Assembly (NCBI GenBank): GCA_016703155.1
Contig: JADJCP010000010.1
Coordinates: forward strand, 62,001 to 126,000
DNA from: Hydrogenophilales bacterium
GTDB taxonomy: Bacteria; Pseudomonadota; Gammaproteobacteria; Burkholderiales; Thiobacillaceae
Reading direction: 5' to 3'
Length of the DNA stretch: 64,000 nucleotides
Shown here in pieces: positions 50,853 through 59,914 of the stretch. A program made the position numbers and the translations under genes. The notes under the pieces were generated by a model. That model was not told the origin of the DNA and searched no databases. It saw nothing but the letters and a program-made list of their open reading frames with translations. How positions within the stretch are numbered: position 1 is the first letter of the stretch; the number at the start of each line of letters is the position of its first letter.

Positions 50853-53066
50853 ATGACCATCGACATGAGCCAGTTCTATCAAGTGTTCTTCGAAGAAACC
50901 GGAGAGCACCTGGCCAACATGGAAAGTCAGTTGCTGGCGTTGGATATCGACCATCCCTCGAACGAGGAACTCAACGCGATTTTCCGCGCGGCGCATTCGA
51001 TCAAGGGCGGCAGCGGCACCTTCGGGTTCACCGACATGACCGAGGTGACCCATATTCTGGAAACCTTGCTGGACCGGCTGCGAAAATCCGAATTGGCCTT
51101 GCGTTCGGAGATGGTCGACGCCTTCCTGGCGGCGGGCGATGTCCTGCGCGCCCAGCTGGAACATCATCAAGGCGGGCCGGAAGTGGACCCCGAGCGTCTC
51201 GCCGAGATCTGCACCAGACTCTCGGCCTTGGCTAAAGACGCTCCCGCCGAGGTGCCAGCGGCCAAACCGCCGGTCGCCGCCGCGCCGCGCCGGCTGCACT
51301 TGGAATGTCTGTTGCCCGGCGCCGCCGCCGATTCTCTGGAGGCACTGCTGGCCTCGTTGGCGGAATTGGCCGGGGTGACGCCCCGGCATATGCCGGATGC
51401 CGAAGATCCGCGACTGCAACTGGGCTTGGTGACGACGCAGAGCGATGCGGCCCTGCGGGATGTTTTTTCGTTCCATGTCGAGCCGGAAAATGTCCGCTTG
51501 CTTGACGATGTCGTCGAGGCAGAGGCCTACGGCTTTTTTGAGCCGCTGCAGTCGGAACAACCTGCCGTTGCGGATGAAGCTTACGGCTTCTTCGAGCCGC
51601 TGCCGGCAGCAGAACTCCCCGCGCCGGACGAGGCCGGCTTCGGTTTTTTCGAGGGCATGCCCGGTGCCCCGGTGGCCGTGGCGACCATCGAGGGCGACGG
51701 ATTTGGCTTGTTTACCGATGCGCCAGGCAGCGAGCATGCCCAGCAAAGTGGCGCGGCAAAATCTGCTAGCGTACCCGTTGTCAGCTCGCCCGGACGTCGG
51801 GTCAGCGACGATCCAGCCATCGAACGTGTGAGTGCCGGTCGGCGCACCACGGACAAGGTGGTGGTCGGTAACAGCAGCGAGACTTCCAGCATCCGCGTTT
51901 CCGTCGAGAAGGTCGATCAACTGATCAATCTGGTCGGCGAACTGGTCATCACCCAGGCCATGATCGCCGATGCCGCTGGCTATCTCGATCCGGTGGAGGC
52001 CGAGAAGCTCCTCTCCGGGATCGATCTTCTGGCGCGCAATACCCGCGACTTGCAGGAGTCGGTCATGTCGATCCGCATGCTGCCGATGAGCATGGTTTTC
52101 TCGCGTTTCCCCAGGGTGATTCGTGACCTGGCCGGCAAGCTCGGCAAGCAGGTCGAACTGAAGACCTTCGGCGAAGGCACCGAACTCGACAAGGGCCTGA
52201 TCGAAAAGATCACCGACCCGTTGACCCATTTGATCCGCAACAGCCTCGATCACGGCATCGAGATCCCCGAAAAGCGCATTGCCGCCGGCAAGTCGCCGAA
52301 GGGCACGGTGACCCTCAAGGCCAGCCACCAGGGCGGCAACATCGTCATCGAGGTGATGGACGACGGCGCTGGACTGAATCGCGAGCGCCTCCTCGCCAAG
52401 GCTCGCGAACGCGGCCTGAATGTGCATGACGGCATGAGCGACGCCGAAGTCTGGCTGCTGATCTTCGCGCCTGGATTCTCCACGGCGGATGTGGTCACCG
52501 ATGTCTCGGGCCGGGGCGTCGGCATGGACGTGGTGAAGAAAAATATCGAAGGCTTGGGCGGGCGCGTCGAGCTGGAATCCAGCCTGGGCAACGGCACCCG
52601 CACCATCATACGTCTGCCGCTGACCTTGGCGATTCTCGACGGCATGTCGGTGGGCGTCGATGGCGAGACCTTCATCGTGCCCTTGACCGCCATCATCGAA
52701 TCCCTCCAGCCGCGCAAGGAAGACATCAAGTCGGTAGCCGGCGATTCACAGGTCGTGCATATCCGTGGCGAGTACCTGCCGATCATCCCGCTGTCCGATG
52801 TCTTCGGCGGCACACCGTGCCACGATCTGGAAAAAGGCATCTTCGTCGTGGTCGAGGCGGAGGCCGGCAAGGCCGCGCTGTTCGTCGATGAACTGCTCGG
52901 CCAGCACCAGGTGGTGATCAAGAGCCTGGAGGCCAATTACCGCAAGGTCCCCGGCACCTCGGGCGCCACCATCATGGGCGACGGCAGCGTCGCCATGATC
53001 CTGGATGTCACCGCGGTCACCCGCATGGGCCTGGCCAACACCAACCCGCGCCGCCTGGCGGCCTGA
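50853..53066 (+). CDS. cheA: Chemotaxis histidine kinase CheA
   Basis: Receptor-controlled kinase of 737 residues. Domains: HPt (about 1-110, His in AAHSIKGGSGTFGF), a P2-like domain (about 145-215, RRLHLECLLPG), a linker with four short repeats around GFFEPL (about 222-300), dimer helices with VEKVDQLINLVGELVITQ, ATPase (N-box HLIRNSLDHGIE, G-boxes DDGAGLN and GRGVGMDVV), and a CheW-like domain at the end. GGGGAG ahead of the ATG supports the start. It is next to cheY, cheW and receptor genes, so it forms the usual signalling array. Confidence 0.96.
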   Translation: MTIDMSQFYQVFFEETGEHLANMESQLLALDIDHPSNEELNAIFRAAHSIKGGSGTFGFTDMTEVTHILETLLDRLRKSELALRSEMVDAFLAAGDVLRAQLEHHQGGPEVDPERLAEICTRLSALAKDAPAEVPAAKPPVAAAPRRLHLECLLPGAAADSLEALLASLAELAGVTPRHMPDAEDPRLQLGLVTTQSDAALRDVFSFHVEPENVRLLDDVVEAEAYGFFEPLQSEQPAVADEAYGFFEPLPAAELPAPDEAGFGFFEGMPGAPVAVATIEGDGFGLFTDAPGSEHAQQSGAAKSASVPVVSSPGRRVSDDPAIERVSAGRRTTDKVVVGNSSETSSIRVSVEKVDQLINLVGELVITQAMIADAAGYLDPVEAEKLLSGIDLLARNTRDLQESVMSIRMLPMSMVFSRFPRVIRDLAGKLGKQVELKTFGEGTELDKGLIEKITDPLTHLIRNSLDHGIEIPEKRIAAGKSPKGTVTLKASHQGGNIVIEVMDDGAGLNRERLLAKARERGLNVHDGMSDAEVWLLIFAPGFSTADVVTDVSGRGVGMDVVKKNIEGLGGRVELESSLGNGTRTIIRLPLTLAILDGMSVGVDGETFIVPLTAIIESLQPRKEDIKSVAGDSQVVHIRGEYLPIIPLSDVFGGTPCHDLEKGIFVVVEAEAGKAALFVDELLGQHQVVIKSLEANYRKVPGTSGATIMGDGSVAMILDVTAVTRMGLANTNPRRLAA

Positions 53067-53094
53067 TCAGACACGTATAGAAAAAGGAAGCGCG

Positions 53095-53577
53095 ATGGAA
53101 ACACTGGATACCGGCACCGGCATCGTCAGTTCCGGCGAATATCTCACCTTCACCCTGGGCAAGGAGGAATATGGCATCGACATCCTCAAGGTCCAGGAAA
53201 TCCGCGGCTACGAGGCCCCGACGCGTATCGCCAACGCGCCGCCGTTCATCAAGGGGGTGATCAACCTGCGCGGCGTCATCGTGCCGATCATCGATCTGCG
53301 CATCAAGTTCAACCTGGGCGAGCCAAGCTATGACCAGTTCACCGTGGTCATCATCCTCAACATTGGCAAGCGGGTCGTCGGCGCCGTGGTCGATGGTGTC
53401 TCCGATGTCATCCAGCTGGATAACGAGAACATGCGCGCCGCGCCCGAATTCGGCTCCATCCTGGATACCCGCTACATCCTCGGTCTGGGTACGCTGGATG
53501 ATCGCATGATCATCGTCGTCGATATCGAATCGCTCATGTCCAGCCAGGAAATGGCGCTGATGGACGAGGCCGCCTGA
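53095..53577 (+). CDS. cheW: Chemotaxis coupling protein CheW
   Basis: Adaptor that links receptors to CheA. The 160 residues contain LTFTLGKEEYGIDILKVQEI, the conserved RIANAPPFIKGVINLRG and GAVVDGVSDVIQLD. A short charged tail ends MALMDEAA. AAGGAAG precedes the ATG at 53095; the longer frame upstream is the end of cheA in another frame. It lies 28 bases after cheA. Confidence 0.96.
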   Translation: METLDTGTGIVSSGEYLTFTLGKEEYGIDILKVQEIRGYEAPTRIANAPPFIKGVINLRGVIVPIIDLRIKFNLGEPSYDQFTVVIILNIGKRVVGAVVDGVSDVIQLDNENMRAAPEFGSILDTRYILGLGTLDDRMIIVVDIESLMSSQEMALMDEAA

Positions 53578-53612
53578 GCGGGGCCAGGCACAACCGAATC
53601 AAGGAAGCTCAC

Positions 53613-56306
53613 ATGAACAAGAACAAATCGATCAAGGCCAGGCTGACCGGTGTTATCGCCATGTTGTCGATATTGCTACTGGTCGTCGGCACCTTGGGAT
53701 TGATCTGGATGTATCGCGCCAACGAAGACCTGCGCATGGTCTACGAGAACCGCACGCTGGGTATTCACCAGATTTCCCAGATCGACCGACTGATTCTGCG
53801 TAACCGCCTGCTACTCGAAGAGTCCATCATCGATCCGACGCCCGAACGGGTGCAGAAGAAGGTCGCCGAGGCCGAGGCGAATATCGCCGAGATCACCAGA
53901 CTATGGGAGATTTTCAGCAAACACGACCTCGACCCGGACGAGCGCGCCATCGCCAAGCAGTTCGGCGAGGCCCGTGGCCGCTTCGTCAAGGAAGGCTTGG
54001 CCCTGGCCATTACTCATCTGAAAAAGGATGAAGCCCATATCGCCATGCAGGTCGATACCGACCATGTGCAGCGTTTGTATCCGGCGCTCAAGCAAAGCAT
54101 AGACGGCCTCAACAAGCTGTTCGTCGACAAGGCGCAGCAGGCCTACCAGGATTCCCAAACCCTTTACAACGTCTTGTTGCCGGTATTCATCATCGTCATC
54201 CTGGCGGGTATCGCCACCGCCACCTGGCTAGGCAGATCGCTGGTCAATGCCATCGTCAAACCACTCGATACCTGCATTGCGGTTTTTCAACGGATTGCCC
54301 AGGGACAATTCGACAACCAGATTCGGGTCGAGGAGGACAACGAGATCGGCAAGCTGATGCGAGCGCTCGACGGCATGCAAATCAGGCTCAAGGAGGATGT
54401 CACCGAAACCCGCCGTCTCGCGGCCGAAAGCCTGCGATTGAAAGTGGCCCTGGACAACGTCTCGGCCAGTGTCATGGTGGCCGATACCGAGCGCAATATC
54501 ATTTACATGAACAAGTCGGTGGAGGCATTGTTCCGTAACGCCGAGGCGCACATCCGGGAACAGTTACCGGGTTTCGATGCCAGCTGTCTGCTGGGCGCGA
54601 ATATCGATGGCTTCCACAAGGCGCCGTCGCACCAGGCACAGCTACTCGCCAGTTTCACCTCGACCTACAAGAGCACCCTGCATATCGGCGGACGGACCAT
54701 GACGGTCATCGCCAACCCAGTCATCAACGATAAGGGCGAACGCCTGGGCTCGGTCGTCGAGTGGGGCGACCGGACCGAAGAAATCGCCGTGGAGAATGAA
54801 GTCTCCGGTCTGGTCGAAGCCGCCGCCCAGGGCGACTTCTCGCGACGCATCGCCCTGAGCGACAAGGAAGGTTTCTTCCTGAAGCTTTCGGAAGGCATCA
54901 ACAATCTGGTGGAGACCTCGGAACGCGGTATCAAGGATGTTGGCGAGGTGCTCAAGGCGCTCTCGATAGGCGATCTCACCCGGCTGATGCAAGGCGACTA
55001 CCAGGGCCTGTTCGCCGAACTCAAGGATGACACCAACGCCACGGTCACCAATTTGCAGGACATCATCGGCCAGATCCGCGAAGCGACCGATGCCATCAAC
55101 ACGGCGGCGCGCGAGATTGCCTCGGGCAACGCCGACCTGTCGAGCCGGACGGAATCGCAGGCCTCCAGCCTGGAAGAAACCGCCAGTTCCATGGACGAAC
55201 TGACCAGCACGGTGAAGCAGAACGCCGACAATTCACGGCAAGCCAACCAACTTGCCAAGGGCGCCTCGGACATCGCCATCAAGGGCGGCGAAGTGGTGGG
55301 CCAGGTCGTACACACCATGTCCTCCATCAGCGAAAGCTCGAAGAAGATCGTGGACATTATCTCTGTCATTGACGGCCTCGCCTTCCAGACCAACATCCTC
55401 GCCCTGAACGCCGCCGTCGAAGCCGCCCGAGCCGGTGAACAAGGTCGGGGCTTCGCCGTGGTGGCTGGCGAAGTACGCAACCTGGCGCAGCGCTCCGCCG
55501 CCGCCGCCAAGGAGATCAAGGGCCTGATCTCCGACAGCGTCGACAAGGTCAGTGACGGCTACAGGCTGGTGGAAAGCGCCGGCAAGACCATGCAGGAGAT
55601 CGTCGACGCCGTGAAGCGGGTCACCGACATCATGGGCGAGATCACCTCGGCGTCGGTGGAACAGAGCCAGGGCATCGAGCAAGTGAATGCCGCCGTGACG
55701 CAGATGGACGAGATGACGCAGCAGAACGCGGCGCTGGTGGAAGAAGCGGCGGCCGCCGCCGAGTCGCTGCAGGATCAGGCGGGCAGTCTGGTACAGGCGG
55801 TATCGGTGTTCCGCACCTCGGCGGGCGGCGGCAAGCCCGCCCGCCAGCTCATGGCGCCGGGTAGCCTGGGTCAAGCGCCGACCCGGTTATTGCCGATGGC
55901 AGGCGCCGATTTCGATGCCATGATCCTGGCGCATCAGGATTGGAAGAAGAAGCTGCGCGTCGCCCTGGCGAGCGAACAGGAGGCGCGCAAGCTGCAACCC
56001 AAGGACATTGCCAAGGATAACGTCTGCGCCCTTGGCAAGTGGATTTATGGCCCGGGGCGCGAGCATAGCGCCATGCCCGAGTATGGCCAATTGAAAGAGC
56101 ATCACGGACGCTTCCATCGCTGCGCCGCGGATGTTGCACGGAAGGCCCAGGAGGGCGACAAGGACGGCGCGAAAGCCTTGTTGCACGACACCTTCACACC
56201 GCTCTCCGAAAAAACCGTGGCGCTGATCCGCAGCATGCGCGATCGGCCAAAAACAGAACCGGCCCGCCGTCTGGGGCGCACCGAAACGAACCAGCCAGGC
56301 AGATGA
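53613..56306 (+). CDS. Methyl-accepting chemotaxis protein with a C-terminal CZB domain
   Basis: An 897-residue receptor: N-terminal membrane helix (about 12-35), a four-helix periplasmic domain, second membrane helix (near 190-210), HAMP, a PAS-like part (about 270-395), a HAMP-like linker, a signalling domain (about 500-740, tip GLAFQTNILALNAAVEAARAG) and a C-terminal CZB zinc-binding domain. The CZB ligands are present: His in AHQDWKK, Cys in DNVCALGKWIYG, and His in KEHHGRFHRC. CZB receptors often sense zinc or oxidants such as hypochlorous acid. The signalling part is nearly identical to that of the next gene. Confidence 0.92.
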   Translation: MNKNKSIKARLTGVIAMLSILLLVVGTLGLIWMYRANEDLRMVYENRTLGIHQISQIDRLILRNRLLLEESIIDPTPERVQKKVAEAEANIAEITRLWEIFSKHDLDPDERAIAKQFGEARGRFVKEGLALAITHLKKDEAHIAMQVDTDHVQRLYPALKQSIDGLNKLFVDKAQQAYQDSQTLYNVLLPVFIIVILAGIATATWLGRSLVNAIVKPLDTCIAVFQRIAQGQFDNQIRVEEDNEIGKLMRALDGMQIRLKEDVTETRRLAAESLRLKVALDNVSASVMVADTERNIIYMNKSVEALFRNAEAHIREQLPGFDASCLLGANIDGFHKAPSHQAQLLASFTSTYKSTLHIGGRTMTVIANPVINDKGERLGSVVEWGDRTEEIAVENEVSGLVEAAAQGDFSRRIALSDKEGFFLKLSEGINNLVETSERGIKDVGEVLKALSIGDLTRLMQGDYQGLFAELKDDTNATVTNLQDIIGQIREATDAINTAAREIASGNADLSSRTESQASSLEETASSMDELTSTVKQNADNSRQANQLAKGASDIAIKGGEVVGQVVHTMSSISESSKKIVDIISVIDGLAFQTNILALNAAVEAARAGEQGRGFAVVAGEVRNLAQRSAAAAKEIKGLISDSVDKVSDGYRLVESAGKTMQEIVDAVKRVTDIMGEITSASVEQSQGIEQVNAAVTQMDEMTQQNAALVEEAAAAAESLQDQAGSLVQAVSVFRTSAGGGKPARQLMAPGSLGQAPTRLLPMAGADFDAMILAHQDWKKKLRVALASEQEARKLQPKDIAKDNVCALGKWIYGPGREHSAMPEYGQLKEHHGRFHRCAADVARKAQEGDKDGAKALLHDTFTPLSEKTVALIRSMRDRPKTEPARRLGRTETNQPGR
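55113..55831 (+). repeat. First copy of a shared MCP signalling block
   Basis: This 719-base stretch of the first large receptor is repeated in the next gene at 57603-58321, offset by 2490 bases throughout and without gaps. The first 179 bases are identical (55113-55291), and a long tail from about 55568 is nearly so, while the middle differs at scattered third positions. This mosaic suggests gene conversion. Confidence 0.85.
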
Positions 56307-56375
56307 CGAATGGCAAGAGTTTTAACCCCGCTCGGCCTGATGAAATCTTGTCTCAGCGATGAAAGGACCTGAATC

Positions 56376-58433
56376 ATGCGTACCAACATGCCCGTAACCA
56401 ATGTCGAACAGGTCATGCGCGACGGCGAGTTCATTGTTTCGCGTACCGATGCCCGGGGCCTGATCACCTATGTCAATCCGTACTTTCTGGAGATCAGCGG
56501 CTTCACGGAGTCCGAACTTATCGGCGCGCCGCACAACATCGTCCGGCATCCCGACATGCCCGCCGAGGCTTTCAAGGATTTATGGGATACCTTGCAGGCC
56601 GGCAAGCCCTGGACCGGCTACGTCAAGAATCGCTGCAAGAACGGCGATCACTATTGGGTGCTGGCCAACGCCACGCCGATCTGGGAAAACGGCCAGCTTG
56701 CCGGCTATTTGTCGGTACGCGGCAAGCCGGATCGGGTTGCCGTAGACAAGGTTGAGCAGGTCTATCGCCAGTTCAAGAATGGACAGGCGCAGGGTTTGGC
56801 GATCCTCGAAGGTGGGGTGGTCGGCACCAGCGGCCTGGCCTACTTGAGCCGCGCCTGGAACGATATGAGTATCAGCAAGCGACTCCTCGGCGTATTTGCC
56901 TGGATGGCCCTGGCCGCCCTGATCGCTGTCGTCCTGGCGGTCAACGGCTACGCGCTGGCAGGTTTTGGCGCGCTTGCGATAGGTGTCCTGGCCGGGCTGG
57001 TATTCACCTTACAGGCCGCTACGGCTATCCACTCGCCGTTGCATCGGCTGTCCGAGCATCTGCGTTTTGTATCGCAGGGCCGCTTTGATCTTGTGGTGAC
57101 GCGCGATCGTAAAGACGAGGTTGGCGAGGCTGTGGATGCCTTCAAATCGATGTTTATAAAACTGGGCTTCGACCTGGCAGAGTCGCAGCGCCAGGTGCGC
57201 CTGGCAACACAGCTCAAGGTTGCCATGGACAGCTCGACTGCGTGCCTGACGATCTCCGATGTCGACGGTGTCTTGGGTCATATGACACCCTCGGCCAAGG
57301 CCTTGCTGGCCTCGATTGGCGGAAACGGTTTTAATCCGGAAGCCTTGCTGGGTACGCGGCTCTCTGCCTTTTTCGATGATCGTGAGGCTTCGGCCAAGCT
57401 AGACCATGCTATTCATTCCGCCGAAACCGTCGATTTCCTGTTCAAGGGCCATCATTTGCGCCTTGCGGCCCGGCCGATCAATGACGCTCAAGGCAAGCTA
57501 CTGGGCCGGGTCAGTCAGTGGATTGATCGCACCGCCGAAGTCGCCGTCGAACAAGAGGTGTCGTCTCTGGTGGCGGCGGCGGCGGCGGGCGATTTTAGCC
57601 AGGAGATTGCCTCGGGCAACGCCGACCTGTCGAGCCGGACGGAATCGCAGGCCTCCAGCCTGGAAGAAACCGCCAGTTCCATGGACGAACTGACCAGCAC
57701 GGTGAAGCAGAACGCCGACAATTCACGGCAAGCCAACCAACTTGCCAAGGGCGCCTCGGACATCGCCATCAAGGGCGGCGACGTGGTTGGCCAGGTGGTG
57801 CACACCATGGGCGCCATCTCCGACTCCTCGAAGAAGATCGCCGACATTATTTCAGTGATTGACGGCATCGCCTTCCAGACCAACATCCTCGCCCTGAATG
57901 CCGCCGTTGAGGCCGCCCGCGCCGGCGAACAGGGCCGGGGCTTCGCTGTCGTCGCCGGTGAAGTGCGCAACCTCGCGCAACGCTCCGCCGCCGCCGCCAA
58001 GGAGATCAAGGGCCTCATCTCCGACAGCGTCGACAAGGTCAGCGACGGCTACAAGCTGGTGGAAAGCGCCGGCAAGACCATGCAGGAGATCGTCGACGCC
58101 GTGAAGCGGGTCACCGACATCATGGGCGAGATCACCTCGGCGTCGGTGGAACAGAGCCAGGGCATCGAGCAAGTGAATGCCGCCGTGACGCAGATGGACG
58201 AGATGACGCAGCAGAATGCGGCGCTGGTGGAAGAAGCGGCGGCCGCCGCCGAGTCGCTACAGGATCAGGCGGGCAGTCTGGTACAGGCGGTATCGGTGTT
58301 CCGCACCTCGGCGGGCGGCGGTCGCCTGGCGGCCCCGGTGGCGCGGATGGCGGCGCGCATCCCCGCGCCGGCGCGCAAGGAACGTCTGCCCAAGCCAGTT
58401 CAGCCCAGCGATGACGAATGGGAAGAGTTTTGA
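56376..58433 (+). CDS. Aer-like PAS chemoreceptor with a CheR-binding-type tail
   Basis: A 685-residue receptor with an N-terminal PAS domain like Aer (VEQVMRDGEFIVSRTDARG, NIVRHPDMPAEAFKDLW), two close membrane helices (about 170-210) with no periplasmic domain, HAMP, a second PAS-like part (about 270-405) and a signalling domain. The tail DDEWEEF resembles the xWxxF pentapeptide that tethers CheR. Compared with the previous gene it lacks about 90 residues between AAGDFSQ and EIASGNADLSS. It probably senses redox or energy state from inside. AAAGGA lies nine bases ahead of the ATG. Confidence 0.92.
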   Translation: MRTNMPVTNVEQVMRDGEFIVSRTDARGLITYVNPYFLEISGFTESELIGAPHNIVRHPDMPAEAFKDLWDTLQAGKPWTGYVKNRCKNGDHYWVLANATPIWENGQLAGYLSVRGKPDRVAVDKVEQVYRQFKNGQAQGLAILEGGVVGTSGLAYLSRAWNDMSISKRLLGVFAWMALAALIAVVLAVNGYALAGFGALAIGVLAGLVFTLQAATAIHSPLHRLSEHLRFVSQGRFDLVVTRDRKDEVGEAVDAFKSMFIKLGFDLAESQRQVRLATQLKVAMDSSTACLTISDVDGVLGHMTPSAKALLASIGGNGFNPEALLGTRLSAFFDDREASAKLDHAIHSAETVDFLFKGHHLRLAARPINDAQGKLLGRVSQWIDRTAEVAVEQEVSSLVAAAAAGDFSQEIASGNADLSSRTESQASSLEETASSMDELTSTVKQNADNSRQANQLAKGASDIAIKGGDVVGQVVHTMGAISDSSKKIADIISVIDGIAFQTNILALNAAVEAARAGEQGRGFAVVAGEVRNLAQRSAAAAKEIKGLISDSVDKVSDGYKLVESAGKTMQEIVDAVKRVTDIMGEITSASVEQSQGIEQVNAAVTQMDEMTQQNAALVEEAAAAAESLQDQAGSLVQAVSVFRTSAGGGRLAAPVARMAARIPAPARKERLPKPVQPSDDEWEEF
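57603..58321 (+). repeat. Second copy of the shared MCP signalling block
   Basis: Partner of 55113-55831. The left edge falls exactly where the second receptor lacks its 90-residue linker, as though the block had been pasted next to a deletion. The right edge is in the tail after RTSAGGG, beyond which the two genes are unrelated. Confidence 0.85.
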
Positions 58434-58442
58434 GGCCGCGCC

Positions 58443-59297
58443 ATGAGCGAAGCCCTGCGCGCCGACCGTGAGTTTCATTTTTCGCATCGCGACTTCGAAG
58501 AGGTGCGCAAGCTGATCTATGACCATGCCGGCATTGCCCTGACCGAGGCCAAGGAAGACATGGTCTACAGCCGTCTGGCGCGGCGTTTGCGCGCCACCGG
58601 TCTGAAGACGTTCAAGGACTACCTGAGCTTCCTGAACGCTGGCCATGAAGAAGAATGGGAGGCCTTCGTCAATTCGCTGACCACCAATCTCACCGACTTC
58701 TTCCGGGAAAACCATCATTTCACGATACTCAAGGAGTTTCTGAAGACGCGTCAGGATCGTCCCATCGTCCTCTGGAGCTCGGCGGCCTCGACCGGCGAGG
58801 AGCCCTACACCATGGCCATGACCGCCGTCGAGGCCTTCGGCGGCTTCAATGCGCCGGTGCAGATCATCGCCTCGGACCTGGATACCAACGTCATCAAGAA
58901 GGCGGAAGACGGCGTTTATCCCGTGGAACGCATGAAGAAGCTCAGCGCCGAGCAACAGCGCCGCTTTTTCCTCAAAGGCACGGGCGAGCGCGCCGGCTTC
59001 GTCAAGGTACGCCCCGAATTGCGCGCCATGGTGCGCTTTTTCCAGTTGAATCTGCTGGCGCCCAGCTGGCCCATCCGCCAGCCTGTCGACGGCATCTTCT
59101 GCCGCAACGTCATGATCTACTTCGACAAGCCGACCCAGCACAAGTTACTGTCGCGCATGAAGCCGCTCCTGAAAAAGGACGGCCTGCTCTTCGTCGGCCA
59201 TTCCGAGGCCCTGTACCACGCCACCGACCTGTTCCACCTGCGCGGACAGACGGTCTACGAGCACATCGAAGTCGCGCCAGCGAGGCCCCGCAAATGA
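58443..59297 (+). CDS. cheR: Chemotaxis protein methyltransferase CheR
   Basis: Methylates glutamates in receptors with S-adenosylmethionine. The 284 residues have an N-terminal helical domain (FEEVRKLIYDHAGIAL), the cofactor loop LWSSAASTGEEPYTMAM (about residue 105) and the later FCRNVMIYFDKPTQ. A beta-insert suited to binding the receptor pentapeptide is present around residue 180. The preceding receptor ends with a pentapeptide-like EWEEF. Its stop overlaps the cheD start (ATGA). Confidence 0.95.
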   Translation: MSEALRADREFHFSHRDFEEVRKLIYDHAGIALTEAKEDMVYSRLARRLRATGLKTFKDYLSFLNAGHEEEWEAFVNSLTTNLTDFFRENHHFTILKEFLKTRQDRPIVLWSSAASTGEEPYTMAMTAVEAFGGFNAPVQIIASDLDTNVIKKAEDGVYPVERMKKLSAEQQRRFFLKGTGERAGFVKVRPELRAMVRFFQLNLLAPSWPIRQPVDGIFCRNVMIYFDKPTQHKLLSRMKPLLKKDGLLFVGHSEALYHATDLFHLRGQTVYEHIEVAPARPRK

Positions 59298-59848
59298 CCA
59301 TGGGCGGCATCGAGGAAGTCCTCGCCCCCAATCATTATTTCGACCGGGCCTTTCAGACCGAAGCGGCGAAGATCCTGCCCGGCGAGTATTACGTCACCGG
59401 CCGCGACATGCTGCTGGTGACCGTGCTAGGCTCCTGCGTGTCGGCCTGCATTCGCGATCCCAAGAGCGGTATCGGCGGCATGAACCACTTCATGTTGCCG
59501 GAAGGCGATCCGCACAACCCGCTTTCCGAGTCGGCGCGCTACGGCGGCTATGCCATGGAAGTGCTGCTCAATCAGTTGATCAAGATGGGCGCGTCGCGTA
59601 CCCGGCTGGAAGCCAAGGTCTTCGGTGGCGGCGCGGTGATGCGTGGCTTCACCATGCACAATGTCGGCGAGCGCAACAGCGATTTCGTGCTCGAATATCT
59701 CGATGCCGAACGCATCCGGGTCGTCGCCCAGGACTTGCGCGATATCTATCCGCGCAAGGTCTATTACTTCCCGAGCAGCGGCCGGGTCCTGGTGAAAAAA
59801 CTCAAGCAGGTCCACAACAACACCATCGTCCAGCGTGAAGAGGAATAA
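59294..59848 (+). CDS. cheD: Chemoreceptor glutamine deamidase CheD
   Basis: Deamidates receptor glutamines. The 184 residues include the catalytic Cys in VLGSCVSACIRD, His in GGMNHFMLP and Thr further on; FGGGAVMRGF and NVGERNSDFVL are typical. The TAA at 59846-59848 ends it after QREEE, but the same frame stays open for 17 more codons (to TGA at 59902), giving GSRLKKSEVSGDVELFF. That extension looks like the real family tail, since it ends like the first MCP of the operon (SGDIELF), so the TAA may be a recent Tyr-to-stop change. ATG 59294 overlaps the cheR stop. Confidence 0.93.
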   Translation: MTMGGIEEVLAPNHYFDRAFQTEAAKILPGEYYVTGRDMLLVTVLGSCVSACIRDPKSGIGGMNHFMLPEGDPHNPLSESARYGGYAMEVLLNQLIKMGASRTRLEAKVFGGGAVMRGFTMHNVGERNSDFVLEYLDAERIRVVAQDLRDIYPRKVYYFPSSGRVLVKKLKQVHNNTIVQREEE

Positions 59849-59914
59849 GGTTCGCGTCTGAAGAAGTCGGAAGTGTCCGGCGACGTGGAATTGTTTTTCT
59901 GATTGAGATCCTTC

